Positions 5,770 through 13,653 of a stretch of DNA of 22,952 nucleotides are shown here, piece by piece. The DNA is taken from assembly GCA_910586775.1 (NCBI GenBank), contig CAJUJN010000066.1, forward strand, positions 1-22,952, in the 5' to 3' direction. Position numbers and translations under genes: made by a program. This DNA is from an uncultured Acetatifactor sp. (GTDB taxonomy: Bacteria > Bacillota > Clostridia > Lachnospirales > Lachnospiraceae). The number at the start of each line of letters is the position of its first letter. Within the stretch, counting starts at the first letter, position 1. Under the pieces are notes generated by a model that saw nothing but the letters and a program-made list of their open reading frames with translations, was not told the origin of the DNA and did not search any database.

Positions 5770-6946
5770 GGATATCCCTCCCTCTGTATCTCGCAATCGC
5801 CGCCACATCCTTGTCACCCCGCCCGGAAAGGCAGATAATGATGCTCTGGTCCGCACTGTAATTTCCGGCAATCTTCATGACATGGGCCACTGCATGGGCG
5901 CTTTCTATGGCGCAGATGATGCCCTCCGTCCGGGCCAGGTACTCAAAGGCTTCCACTGCCTCGTCATCGGTAACCGGAACGTATTGCGCTCTGCCGATAT
6001 CATGGAGATGGGCATGTTCCGGCCCGATACCGGGATAATCCAGTCCTGCCGAGATGGAGTAGACCGGTGCAATCTGGCCGTATTCATCCTGACAAAAATA
6101 TGATTTCATTCCGTGGAATATCCCCGGGCTTCCGGTGGCGATGGTGGCTGCCGTCCGGGCAGTTTCCACGCCTTTGCCCGCGGCTTCGCAACCGATGAGC
6201 TCTACCTCCCGGTCTCCGATAAAGTTGTAGAAAGCGCCCATGGAATTGCTCCCTCCGCCCACACAGGCTGCCACCGCGGCGGGAAGCTTCCCCTCCTTTT
6301 CCAGAATCTGCGCTTTCGCCTCCCGGCTGATCACGCTCTGGAAGTCCCTGACGATCATGGGAAAAGGATGGGGGCCCATGACGGAACCCAGCACATACAG
6401 GGTATCGTCCACCCGATTAGTCCACTCCCGCATACATTCGTTGACGGCATCCTTCAGCGTCTGTGTTCCGGTGGTGACGGAATGAACCGTTGCGCCCAGA
6501 AGCTCCATGCGGTATACGTTCAGCGCCTGCCTCTCCGTATCCTCTTTCCCCATGAAAATCTCACAGTCCATGTCCAGAAGCGCGGCAGCGGTAGCCGTGG
6601 CCACGCCGTGCTGTCCTGCGCCTGTTTCCGCAATGATGCGGGTCTTCCCCATCTTTTTCGCCAGAAGCGCCTGTCCCAGCACATTGTTGATCTTGTGGGA
6701 ACCGGTGTGATTCAAGTCTTCTCTTTTCAGATAAATCTTCGCTCCGCCTAAATCCTCTGTCATTTTTTCCGCATGGTACAGCAGGGAAGGCCTGCCTGCG
6801 TATTCCCGGTTCAGAGTATCCAACTCCGCCTGAAAATCCGGATCATTCTTATATCGTTCGTAACTCGCCTCCAGATGAAGCAGTTCATTCATCAGCGTTT
6901 CGGGGACATACTGTCCGCCGTGTATTCCGTATCGTCCTTTCGACAT
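5762..6946 (-). CDS. trpB: Tryptophan synthase beta chain
   Basis: TrpB is the PLP enzyme that condenses indole with serine to give tryptophan. The 394 residues match the family length of the TrpB1 type that pairs with TrpA. Lys85 in HTGSHKINN forms the Schiff base, Glu106 in AETGAGQHG is the catalytic acid, and the phosphate-binding GGGSN lies at 229-233. I chose ATG 6946 because AAGGAAG precedes it and the family begins here (SKGRYGIHGGQYVPE); an ATG 11 codons earlier lacks a ribosome site. It follows trpF by 36 bp and overlaps trpA by 8 nt. Nothing is missing, so this enzyme could make tryptophan from salvaged indole. Confidence 0.95.
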   Translation of the reverse strand: MSKGRYGIHGGQYVPETLMNELLHLEASYERYKNDPDFQAELDTLNREYAGRPSLLYHAEKMTEDLGGAKIYLKREDLNHTGSHKINNVLGQALLAKKMGKTRIIAETGAGQHGVATATAAALLDMDCEIFMGKEDTERQALNVYRMELLGATVHSVTTGTQTLKDAVNECMREWTNRVDDTLYVLGSVMGPHPFPMIVRDFQSVISREAKAQILEKEGKLPAAVAACVGGGSNSMGAFYNFIGDREVELIGCEAAGKGVETARTAATIATGSPGIFHGMKSYFCQDEYGQIAPVYSISAGLDYPGIGPEHAHLHDIGRAQYVPVTDDEAVEAFEYLARTEGIICAIESAHAVAHVMKIAGNYSADQSIIICLSGRGDKDVAAIARYRGRDIHE

Positions 6947-6982
6947 TTTCCATCTTCCTTTCTGTTTTCCTTTTTCCATGTA

Positions 6983-7600
6983 CTATTCGTTCAAACGAAA
7001 ATGATTCCGTACCAGCTCCACCACCGCCTGCATCTTCGCCCTGTCCTTCACGCCCTCCGTCTCCACCCCGGAACTCAGGTCCACGGCATATGGCCGCAGT
7101 GCAAGGGCTTCCTTCAGGTTCCCGGGATTCAGTCCTCCCGCCAGAAAATAATCTCCGGAAATACCTTCCAGAAGCCTCCAGTCAAAAGTCCTGCCGGAAC
7201 CTGTGCCTCCGTCAAATACCAGGTAATCCGCAGCAGAGCCAAGCCATGCCTCCACATCTTTTCTGTCCTGTACCTTCACTGCTTTCAGCACCGGCTTTCC
7301 CGCGGCCGCTTTGATATACAGAATTTCCTTCTCTGTTTCCCTGCCGTGAAGCTGCGCCATTTGAATGATGCCTTTCTTTAAATAGTCCACAACCTCCTCA
7401 CAGGGCGCATCCACAAATACCCCCACCGCCGGTATCTCTCTGTTCAGCTTTCGCCGCAGCTGCAGCGCCCGCTCCCTGGAAATACTTCTGCGAAAACCCG
7501 GCGTCAATATGAAACCTGCATAATCCGGCTGTACCTCATTCGCATATTCAATATCTGCGGAGCGAAACAGGCCGCATATTTTGATTTTTGTCCTTTTCAT
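6983..7600 (-). CDS. trpF: Phosphoribosylanthranilate isomerase
   Basis: TrpF performs the Amadori rearrangement of N-(5-phosphoribosyl)anthranilate to CdRP. The 205-residue single barrel carries the N-terminal KIKICG motif with the general base Cys9, QLHG at 83-86, and LVFDGGTGSGRTFDW with the general acid Asp130. AGGAG lies 7 nt before ATG 7600. The frame is open for 54 codons further upstream, but that stretch resembles no TrpF sequence and falls in the 143-bp gap to trpC, so I exclude it. The gap is large for this operon and I see no gene in it. Confidence 0.92.
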   Translation of the reverse strand: MKRTKIKICGLFRSADIEYANEVQPDYAGFILTPGFRRSISRERALQLRRKLNREIPAVGVFVDAPCEEVVDYLKKGIIQMAQLHGRETEKEILYIKAAAGKPVLKAVKVQDRKDVEAWLGSAADYLVFDGGTGSGRTFDWRLLEGISGDYFLAGGLNPGNLKEALALRPYAVDLSSGVETEGVKDRAKMQAVVELVRNHFRLNE

Positions 7601-7743
7601 CCGTTTCTCCTGTCCCTCACAAGGATTCCGTCTCCATCCGTTAGTCCTGCTTTTTCGTGAGATCACATATCCCATGCCATATAACGAACACTCGGAAAAT
7701 TTCCATATTTTCATGCCCGGATTCACAGACGGATGTCTGGGCT

Positions 7744-8556
7744 TCACACGATTTTGCGGCATGGTACGATATCTGTCTTCCTGCCTCTCAGCCGCTCCAA
7801 CATGGCAGCTTTATCTCTCGAACGCATCAATGTTTCCCCGATCAGTACCGCATCCGTGCCGTTCTTCTCCAGCTTTGCAATGTCCTCCCTGGTCTTCATC
7901 CCGCTTTCCGACACAAACAGAATATTCTGCGGTATCATTGCTCTCAGGCGCAGAGAGTTGGAAATGTCTACCGTAAAATCTTTCAGATTTCGGTTATTCA
8001 CGCCGATGATCTTCGCCCCGGCATCCAGCGCCATCTGTACTTCTCTCTCGTCATGGGCTTCCGCCATGGCTGACAGTCCCAGTTCACCGGCGATTGCTGC
8101 ATATTCCGTCAACTGCTCCCGCGAGAGGATGGCACAAATTAACAGCACCGCATCCGCGCCAATAACCTTCGCTTCATAGAGCATATACGCATCCACCGTA
8201 AAATCCTTGCGCAGCAGGGGAATGGACACTTTCCTGCGGATAGCTGACAGATATTCATTACTGCCCTGAAAATAAAACGGCTCCGTCAGAATCGATATGG
8301 CATCTGCCCCCGCCCGCTCATATTCCTGTGCAATTTCCACATAGGGAAAATCCGCTGCAATGACGCCTTTTGAGGGAGATGCTTTCTTCGCTTCGCATAT
8401 AAAGCTGATTCCTTTCCCGGCCAGCGCTTTTTCAAAGGGGAATCCGGTATTGCAGTCCATGGCCAGCGCCCTGGCCCTCATCTCCGCAAGGGAAAGCTGT
8501 TCCTTTGCAGATCTGATTCTTTCTTTTGTTTTCATTGCAATTTGTTCTAATATCAT
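7744..8556 (-). CDS. trpC: Indole-3-glycerol-phosphate synthase
   Basis: TrpC closes the indole ring by decarboxylating CdRP. The 270-residue barrel shows the classic signatures: ICEAKKASPSKG (53-64; Glu55, Lys57), LLRKDF (114-119) with catalytic Lys117, and GVNNRNLKDF (185-194). It is monofunctional and not fused to TrpF, as is usual in Firmicutes. AGGGG precedes the ATG by about 7 nt; a second ATG at codon 8 is an alternative start. It follows trpD by 26 bp. The last residues (RKTDIVPCRKIV) extend slightly past the family core. Confidence 0.94.
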   Translation of the reverse strand: MILEQIAMKTKERIRSAKEQLSLAEMRARALAMDCNTGFPFEKALAGKGISFICEAKKASPSKGVIAADFPYVEIAQEYERAGADAISILTEPFYFQGSNEYLSAIRRKVSIPLLRKDFTVDAYMLYEAKVIGADAVLLICAILSREQLTEYAAIAGELGLSAMAEAHDEREVQMALDAGAKIIGVNNRNLKDFTVDISNSLRLRAMIPQNILFVSESGMKTREDIAKLEKNGTDAVLIGETLMRSRDKAAMLERLRGRKTDIVPCRKIV

Positions 8557-8582
8557 TTTGCGCCCCTGTCTGTTTTATCATT

Positions 8583-9605
8583 TCACGTCTGTTCCAGATT
8601 CGAGTACCGGATAAATTTCTCCAGCTGCGCGAAAGCCCTGCCGCTGTCAATCGTCTCCTCCGCCAGCCTGACAGCTTCCTTCAGACCGGGGGCCTTATCC
8701 GCTACAAACAGTGCGGCTGCCGCGTTTATGACTGCTGCGTCCCGCTTCGCCCCCTTTTCCTCTCCTTTCAGAATGGACAGGGTGATGGCAGCGTTCTCCT
8801 TTGGTGTTCCGCCCTTCAGTTCTTCCATCCCGTAGCTTTTCAGGCCCACATCTTCCGGGACAATGGTACGGCATTCAAATGTATTGTCCCTGAATATGCA
8901 GGCTCTGGTGGGGCCGCAAATGGAAATCTCATCCAGCTTCTCCATTCCGTATACCACCATTCCCTTCTTTACGCCCAGATTGGACAGTACATGCGCCATG
9001 CTCTCCAGAAGACTCTCGTCAAAAACGCCCATAATCTCCATGGTAGGATTGGCTGGATTGGTCAACGGGCCCAGAATATTAAATATGGTCCGGATGCCCA
9101 GTTCCCTGCGGACAGGTCCCACATACTTCATGGCAGAGTGGTACTTCTGGGCGAAAAGGAAGCAGATGCCGGCATTTTGGAGGAGCTTTGCCGCCTGTTC
9201 CGGTTCCATGGAAATATTCACCCCCAGCGCCTCCAGGCAGTCCGCCGCGCCGGATCTGGAACTGGCCGCCCGGTTTCCGTGTTTTGCCACAGCTACTCCC
9301 GCCGCCGAGATGATGATTGCGGCTGTGGTGGAGATATTGAAGGAATTGGAGCCGTCTCCTCCGGTGCCCACAATCTCCAGCACATCGCTCAGCCCGTGTT
9401 TTACCTGAAGGGCGTGACTGCGCATTTCCTCCGCGGAGCCTGTGATTTCCTCAATGGTCTCCCCCTTCATGCTGAAAGCCGTCAGATAGGCGCTTTTCTG
9501 CACCTCTGTTGCCCGCCCTTCCATAATCTCATCCATGGCCTCTCTTGCCATCTCGTAACCGATATCCTCTTTTTTTGCTAATTTGACGATTGCTTCGTTT
9601 ATCAT
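8583..9605 (-). CDS. trpD: Anthranilate phosphoribosyltransferase
   Basis: TrpD attaches phosphoribosyl from PRPP to anthranilate. The 340-residue protein has the family length and both signatures: VGTGGDGSNSFNIST (79-93, PRPP site) and KHGNRAASSRSGAAD (108-122, anthranilate site). No glutamine amidotransferase domain is fused to it. AAAGGA lies upstream of the ATG. The leader between the trpG remnant and this gene is about 170 bp and includes copy 2 of the 51-bp repeat. With trpE and trpG deleted here, it depends on anthranilate from outside or from another locus. Confidence 0.94.
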   Translation of the reverse strand: MINEAIVKLAKKEDIGYEMAREAMDEIMEGRATEVQKSAYLTAFSMKGETIEEITGSAEEMRSHALQVKHGLSDVLEIVGTGGDGSNSFNISTTAAIIISAAGVAVAKHGNRAASSRSGAADCLEALGVNISMEPEQAAKLLQNAGICFLFAQKYHSAMKYVGPVRRELGIRTIFNILGPLTNPANPTMEIMGVFDESLLESMAHVLSNLGVKKGMVVYGMEKLDEISICGPTRACIFRDNTFECRTIVPEDVGLKSYGMEELKGGTPKENAAITLSILKGEEKGAKRDAAVINAAAALFVADKAPGLKEAVRLAEETIDSGRAFAQLEKFIRYSNLEQT

Positions 9606-9737
9606 ATCTGCTTTTCCTTTCCTGATTTTCTGTAAGAATTATGAAGAAATAAGCTTCCGTTTTATATTTTTTGCATTGTACCCATCCATTTTGCTTTTTA
9701 TTGTATTTCAGAGTTTTGCCTAAGCATATTACAGGAA

Positions 9738-9788
9738 CCGCTTCGCGAACCCTGTAATCAGAGAGAAATTGCGGAAGTCATTTTCCGA
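9738..9788. repeat. 51-bp dispersed repeat, copy 2 (over the trpG 3' end)
   Basis: It matches 4614-4664 with six differences. The copy begins inside the last codons of the trpG remnant (IGK-stop) and continues into the gap before trpD. ACAGG and CCTGT at its outer side (9731-9755) can pair weakly. The trpG terminus may have been remodelled by insertion of this repeat. Confidence 0.7.
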
Positions 9789-9852
9789 TGAAATTCTCCA
9801 TAATCCGGTATCCCTCCGGCGTCAATATGGATTCCGGATGAAACTGGACTCC
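9778..9852 (-). pseudogene. trpG: trpG remnant (last 24 codons of anthranilate synthase amidotransferase)
   Basis: Read on the minus strand, this stretch encodes GVQFHPESILTPEGYRIMEN followed by FIGK and a stop. GVQFHPES is the diagnostic C-terminal motif of class I glutamine amidotransferases, carrying the catalytic His and Glu, and ILTPEG is typical of TrpG. Everything before it, including the nucleophile Cys motif, is absent. The frame is joined out of phase to the trpE start, so no TrpG can be made. Confidence 0.85.
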
Positions 9853-9911
9853 CCGTACTTACCCCCGGCGGCTGATTCCATACATTCTTTCAGTGTTGGA
9901 CGTATTTTCAT
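9822..9911 (-). pseudogene. trpE: trpE 5' remnant fused out of frame to trpG
   Basis: An ATG preceded by AAAGGAG begins MKIRPTLKECMESAAGGKYG, which matches the N-terminus of anthranilate synthase component I. After 20 codons the sequence jumps into trpG in another frame and stops after nine foreign residues (ESSFIRNPY). The junction lies within 9852-9857 in a run of G on the minus strand, suggesting deletion at very short homology. The translation start and the T-box leader remain intact, so a 29-residue peptide could still be made. Anthranilate formation from chorismate is lost at this locus. Confidence 0.85.
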
Positions 9912-10098
9912 AAATAAGTTACTCCTTTCCCGATTTGCAATTCATTTTACAGGTAATTGCCGTTTGCTTCCGCAGACAGGAATGTTGCTTTTACAGCAAA
10001 TGTCCATAAGCGTTCTTCTCTCCCACAGTCCAGGACACGCTCCCCTGCAGAACCGGAAAACCTGCCGCGGTTTCTTCTGAAAAAACCGCTTTCATGCA

Positions 10099-10140
10099 CA
10101 AAAAAACGTCCCTGACAAAACTGTACATTTTGTCAAGGAC
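10099..10140 (-). terminator. T-box terminator hairpin
   Basis: On the minus strand, CGTCCTTGACAAAAT pairs with GTTTTGTCAGGGACG with small mismatches, and seven T follow. The T-box sequence 25 nt upstream would compete by forming the antiterminator when tRNA-Trp is uncharged. Confidence 0.88.
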
Positions 10141-10445
10141 GGAATCAGATCAAAAATAATCTATCCGCGGTGCCACCTTGCTTCACCCGAAATACGGGTG
10201 CACTTATCAGGATACCATCATATCCCCGGCAACTGACGTATGCCCTACGTTACAAAATACTAAAAGCCATAAGCTTCGTTCCTTGTACCCTCCGTGGTCC
10301 ATTTAACAGCCTGCGTCCTGGCCTTTCTCAGCATCCGGCCTCTCTGTAAGTGCACGATCCGTTTTTATCTCCACATCTACGGTTTGGTTCCGCTATTCAA
10401 TTTTGCTTTATTGCTTTAATGCTTTAATGCAGTACTGCGTCTGTG
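10099..10445 (-). promoter_or_regulatory. Tryptophan T-box riboswitch leader of the trp operon
   Basis: The leader binds uncharged tRNA-Trp and then antiterminates. The minus strand shows a long Stem I region with the CAGAGAGG...GAAAGGCC distal part. The specifier is AA-TGG-ACC, where TGG (plus 10299-10301) is the Trp codon. The conserved T-box AAGGTGGCACCGCGG (10165-10179) follows, then a terminator with seven T. All parts are in canonical order over about 350 nt. It is followed by the truncated trpE start, so it still governs trpDCFBA. The 170 bp between terminator and trpE contain no gene. Confidence 0.93.
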
Positions 10446-10451
10446 TTTATT

Positions 10452-10480
10452 ATATTACTCCCTTTCGATGATTGTGTCAA
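10452..10480 (-). promoter_or_regulatory. Promoter of the trp operon
   Basis: A perfect TTGACA (10475-10480) and TAATAT (10452-10457) on the minus strand are 17 bp apart, directly upstream of the T-box leader. It lies 65 bp beyond the stop of the hydrogenase gene, which is transcribed in the same direction. Confidence 0.82.
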
Positions 10481-10545
10481 GATTTTTTTATCTGCTTTTT
10501 ATAACTGGTTTTTTATAACTGCAATGGTACGCTTGCTTTCTTCCC

Positions 10546-12048
10546 TCATCGCTGCACTTCTCCGGGAACGGCTTCTTTGGCCTGGGCTTTGAATTTGGCC
10601 ACTTCCTTTGCGGCCTGGGCGATCGTGATGTTGGTGCCGGCTCCGGCCACACAGCCTCCGGGGCATGCCATTCCCTCGATCAGGCAGCCGTTCTTCTTCC
10701 CTGCCTTTGCAAGCAGCAGCATTTTCTTACATTCCGTCAGACCTTCCGCATGTTCGATTTTTAATTCCGTGCCCGGATAATAGGTTTTGATGCATTCCTC
10801 AATGGCACCTGCCACACCGCCGGCCACGCCATAGCCTCTGCCGGCCCCCGTGGCATCCTGCATTTCATCCATCGCCTGAATCTCATCCAGAAGAATCCCT
10901 TTCGCCTCAAACATTCCGGTCAGTTCCTCGAAGGTGATAACAAAATCCACGTCGGAACGGATCGTTCTGCGGCTCGCCTCCAGCTTCTTGGATGCACAGG
11001 GGCCTATGAACACCACCGAAGCATCCGGATGCTCCTGCTTGATAATCCTTGCCGTGGCCACCATGGGAGTCAGGGCATTGCTGATTTTGTCAATGGTCTC
11101 GGGGAACAGGTGCTTCGCCATCACGGACCAGGAAGGACAGCAGGAAGTCAGCGCAAAGGACTGCTTTCCGGAAGCCACTTCATTCACATAATGCTCCGCC
11201 TCCGCCATACAGCCCAAGTCCGCGCCGATTGCCGTCTCATAGACATCCGCAAACCCCAGTTCCTTCAAAGCGGTCTTGAACATCTCCGGCGTCACCTTCG
11301 GCCCGAACTGCCCCACAAAGGCGGGCGCTACCTGAGCGATAATCTTCTTCCCCGACTGCATGGCACGGATCAGCTGGAATATCTGGGATTTATCCGCTAT
11401 GGCGCCAAAGGGACAGCTGACCATGCACATGCCGCAGGAGACACACATATCATTGTCTATATAGGCACGCCCGAACCTGTCGGACTTGATGGCATTCACG
11501 CCGCAGGCCGCCTTACAGGGACGTTCCTTATGACAGATGGCATCGTAGGGACAGACATCCTTGCATTTACCGCATTTGATACATTTTTCCTGGTCAATGA
11601 CGGATTTGCCGTTCACCATGGAAATGGCGCCCCTGGGGCAGACGCTGTGACAGGGATGTGCCACACAGCCCATGCAGGAACTGGTTACCTCGTAATGATT
11701 CTCCGGGCATGCGTTGCAGGCCGATGGGATAACCTGCATCAGAGGCGGTTCATAATATTTTTCCCCGATATTGCTCTCTTCCAGCCCCTGGGTCAGATGC
11801 CCGGGACGCTCACGGTTCTCCGGGCGCAGACTCATGCCCATGGCCAGGCGGATACGCTCGCGGATAATCGCGCGGTCACGATAGACGCTTTCCCGATACC
11901 GGGATTCTTCATAATCCACAATCTGGTAGGGCAGTGCCTCCATATCATCCTTCAGATTCACAGAATTATATGCCAGGTTCGCGACTTCCTTAAAAACCCG
12001 GCGTCTGCGCTGTCTGACCGGTGTATCGATTCCTCTCATGCTGCTCAT
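10546..12048 (-). CDS. Monomeric [FeFe]-hydrogenase-like protein, group B type
   Basis: The 500-residue cytoplasmic protein has ferredoxin-like 4Fe-4S cysteine clusters (CIKCGKCKDVCP near 156-167, CVSCGMCMVSCP near 202-213, more around 111-137) followed by a hydrogenase H-domain. H-cluster motifs are L1 TSCCPSW (301-307), L2 GPCASKK (349-355) and L3 EGMACPGGCVAGAG (458-471), so all four H-cluster cysteines are present. L2 begins with GPC rather than MPC and L3 ends GAG, which fits group B enzymes better than prototypical group A. Its role is likely H2 production or sensing in fermentation, but group B physiology is poorly known. The ATG has AAAGGAGAGG upstream. Maturation genes (hydE, hydF, hydG) are not in the window, and no partner subunit lies beside it. 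Confidence 0.85.
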   Translation of the reverse strand: MSSMRGIDTPVRQRRRRVFKEVANLAYNSVNLKDDMEALPYQIVDYEESRYRESVYRDRAIIRERIRLAMGMSLRPENRERPGHLTQGLEESNIGEKYYEPPLMQVIPSACNACPENHYEVTSSCMGCVAHPCHSVCPRGAISMVNGKSVIDQEKCIKCGKCKDVCPYDAICHKERPCKAACGVNAIKSDRFGRAYIDNDMCVSCGMCMVSCPFGAIADKSQIFQLIRAMQSGKKIIAQVAPAFVGQFGPKVTPEMFKTALKELGFADVYETAIGADLGCMAEAEHYVNEVASGKQSFALTSCCPSWSVMAKHLFPETIDKISNALTPMVATARIIKQEHPDASVVFIGPCASKKLEASRRTIRSDVDFVITFEELTGMFEAKGILLDEIQAMDEMQDATGAGRGYGVAGGVAGAIEECIKTYYPGTELKIEHAEGLTECKKMLLLAKAGKKNGCLIEGMACPGGCVAGAGTNITIAQAAKEVAKFKAQAKEAVPGEVQR

Positions 12049-12412
12049 ATGCTTAGCCTCTCCTTTGATATTTTTTTAACAATATGCCTGTTACTATTAA
12101 AACACATTTACGCAGGAAACGCAAGCATAATAATCCTCTTTTCATTGTCATATTCATTATACATTGCAGTTTTCGCTTCCTCTCGTTTCTGTATTCCGTT
12201 CTATATGTGTGCATGTCAAATCCTGAAATCCGGATGCCATGTCACTGACCTCTCTTTGCAGATTGCATTTCTCTGGCAATCTGTGCCCGAATCAGCCGTT
12301 TGTAACCTCAACTGCTTCTCCTTGCCTCTGTGGTTCTATTATATATTTTTTTGTTCAGATTACAATCAATATTAAAGTGTACAAAAGACAGCAAAAAAAG
12401 AAAGGAAATATA
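12049..12412. other. Divergent intergenic region without a convincing gene
   Basis: This stretch separates the hydrogenase and the C45-type hydrolase, which are transcribed away from each other. Open frames here lack ribosome sites or family resemblance. TATAAT-like hexamers occur on the minus strand but none has a well-placed -35, so I cannot assign promoters. Confidence 0.5.
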
Positions 12413-12433
12413 ATGCAGATCAGGCTATTCTGA
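12413..12433 (+). CDS. Putative 6-residue leader peptide (MQIRLF)
   Basis: ATG CAG ATC AGG CTA TTC TGA is preceded by AAAGGA at 6-7 nt. It is followed within 5 nt by a hairpin and then by the hydrolase gene. The layout resembles leader peptides that control a downstream gene through ribosome position. It may also be chance. Confidence 0.35.
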   Translation: MQIRLF

Positions 12434-12437
12434 TTTG

Positions 12438-12467
12438 TATCCGCTCTGTACGGGCAGTATGCGGATA
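12438..12467 (+). promoter_or_regulatory. Leader hairpin upstream of the C45-type hydrolase
   Basis: TATCCGC and GCGGATA form a 7-bp stem with a possible inner CTG/CAG pairing. It lies between the small leader ORF and the hydrolase ribosome site, with no T-run, so any role would be in translation or RNA stability. Confidence 0.35.
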
Positions 12468-12495
12468 TTCAGAGATAAGGATTATGCTCAAAAAA

Positions 12496-12515
12496 AGGAG
12501 GACTGATGTAAGATG
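12496..12515 (+). promoter_or_regulatory. Ribosome site with a start-stop (ATG-TAA) before the true start
   Basis: AGGAGG is followed 4 nt later by ATGTAA, a start codon directly followed by stop, and 11 nt later by the real ATG of the hydrolase. Initiation at the first ATG would end at once and could reduce or tune initiation at the second. Confidence 0.4.
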
Positions 12516-13547
12516 TATCATTTAAGACTGAAAGGCGGCCACTACGAAATGGGGATGAAACGCGGAAAGATTTTTAACAAATGCCGGCTCACTTTTCCGC
12601 TTCAGTTAGACGATTTTCAACTGGAACACGGAAGGCAGAGCGAGAAAGCATTAAGAAAGTTTTTCCCGGAAGTATGTGCGGAAATAAGAGGGGTGAGTGA
12701 CACCATAGGAGCGGACTATCTGCATTTTGCTTCATGGATGCTGTGCATGGGCTGCTGTATGTATAATCTGGAAAACAACTTCCCTGTGGAGATTCGCGGC
12801 TGTACCGCTTTTGCCTACATAAGAAACGGCAAATTGATATATGGCAGAAATAACGACCTGCCGCCTTTTTTGCGGGACGGATGCAAAAGCGAAATCTACG
12901 CACCGACGGGCGGAAACAGATTTCATATCACTACTTCTTCTTTCATCAATGGGGAAGAAGGACTGAATGAACATGGGCTTGCCGTGGCAATGACATTTGT
13001 GATGACAGAGCTTAAAAAGATACGGGCAGGGTTTAACTCATGCTTTATTGTGCGTTATCTGCTTGAAAAAGCAGATAATACCGAGCAGGCGGTTTCGCTG
13101 CTTTGTAAGCTGCCAGTCGCTTCCAACTGCAACATTTTACTTGCGGACAAAAGCGGCAGAATGGTGGTGGTTGAATGTACGCCGACTCAAAAAAAGATCC
13201 GTGAAGCAGAAATTTTTCACGAGGACAGGATAGTCTGCACCGTCAACAGCTTTGTTTCCGATGAGATGAGACCCTATGACGATGCACATGGGAATGATTA
13301 CGATTCCCACAGACGTTATAAGACAGTCATGGACAGCTTTTCTTCAGGGCTGCTAAAAGATGACCTCATCGAAACCACCATGCAGCTGTTAAGGGGTGAG
13401 TACGGCTTTATGTGCCAATATGATAATGAACCGGATTTTGAAACCGTTTGGAGTTCCATATTTGATCTGGAGAGCCTGACCGTTTACCGTGCAGAAGGTG
13501 ATCCGCGAAAGATGCGATTTATCAGAGACAACAGGCTGCACATCTAA
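12513..13547 (+). CDS. C45-family (acyltransferase/penicillin-acylase-like) Ntn hydrolase
   Basis: The 344-residue protein resembles the acyl-CoA:6-APA acyltransferase family (peptidase C45), N-terminal-nucleophile enzymes that self-cleave and then hydrolyse or transfer acyl groups on amides. The candidate nucleophile is Cys97 in RGCTAFAY, preceded by about 96 residues that would form the alpha subunit. YGRNNDLPP, ITTSSFINGEEGLNEHGLAV and the later VVVECTP strand fit the alpha-beta-beta-alpha core. No signal peptide is seen, so it is probably cytoplasmic. The substrate is unknown; bile-salt-hydrolase-like or N-acyl amide activity is possible. It stands alone between the hydrogenase and the two-component system, which has its own promoter. 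Confidence 0.75.
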   Translation: MYHLRLKGGHYEMGMKRGKIFNKCRLTFPLQLDDFQLEHGRQSEKALRKFFPEVCAEIRGVSDTIGADYLHFASWMLCMGCCMYNLENNFPVEIRGCTAFAYIRNGKLIYGRNNDLPPFLRDGCKSEIYAPTGGNRFHITTSSFINGEEGLNEHGLAVAMTFVMTELKKIRAGFNSCFIVRYLLEKADNTEQAVSLLCKLPVASNCNILLADKSGRMVVVECTPTQKKIREAEIFHEDRIVCTVNSFVSDEMRPYDDAHGNDYDSHRRYKTVMDSFSSGLLKDDLIETTMQLLRGEYGFMCQYDNEPDFETVWSSIFDLESLTVYRAEGDPRKMRFIRDNRLHI

Positions 13548-13558
13548 AAAACAGGTTC

Positions 13559-13587
13559 TTGTATTTTCCGAAGAGAAGAAATATAAT
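13559..13587 (+). promoter_or_regulatory. Promoter of the two-component system
   Basis: TTGTAT (13559-13564) and a perfect TATAAT (13582-13587) are separated by 17 bp. They begin 12 bp after the hydrolase stop codon and give a leader of about 60 nt for the response regulator. Confidence 0.72.
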
Positions 13588-13653
13588 GGGAAAAGATTGA
13601 AAGCTGAGCGGAAGCGGCGTCCGTATCACAGGACAGGAAGGGGGACAGAGCCC

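Noticed and set aside
4750..5838. Long open frame opposite trpA (362 codons)
   Set aside because: Mirror of the trpA codons; no ribosome site, no family resemblance, and TrpA motifs on the other strand are unambiguous.
7601..7762. 54-codon upstream extension of trpF
   Set aside because: Overlaps the end of trpC, has no ribosome site at its start, and does not resemble TrpF; AGGAG is placed correctly for the later ATG.
8526..9581. Open frame opposite trpD (351 codons)
   Set aside because: Antisense to a fully conserved TrpD; no start signal or domain seen.
11029..12375. Long open frame opposite the hydrogenase (448 codons)
   Set aside because: Antisense shadow of a GC-rich iron-sulfur protein; its low-complexity His/Gly/Asp content is typical of reversed coding sequence.
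12239..12433. 64-codon plus-strand ORF upstream of the C45-type hydrolase
   Set aside because: No ribosome site at its start and no protein-like pattern; only its last ATG, with its own AAAGGA, might be a short leader peptide.
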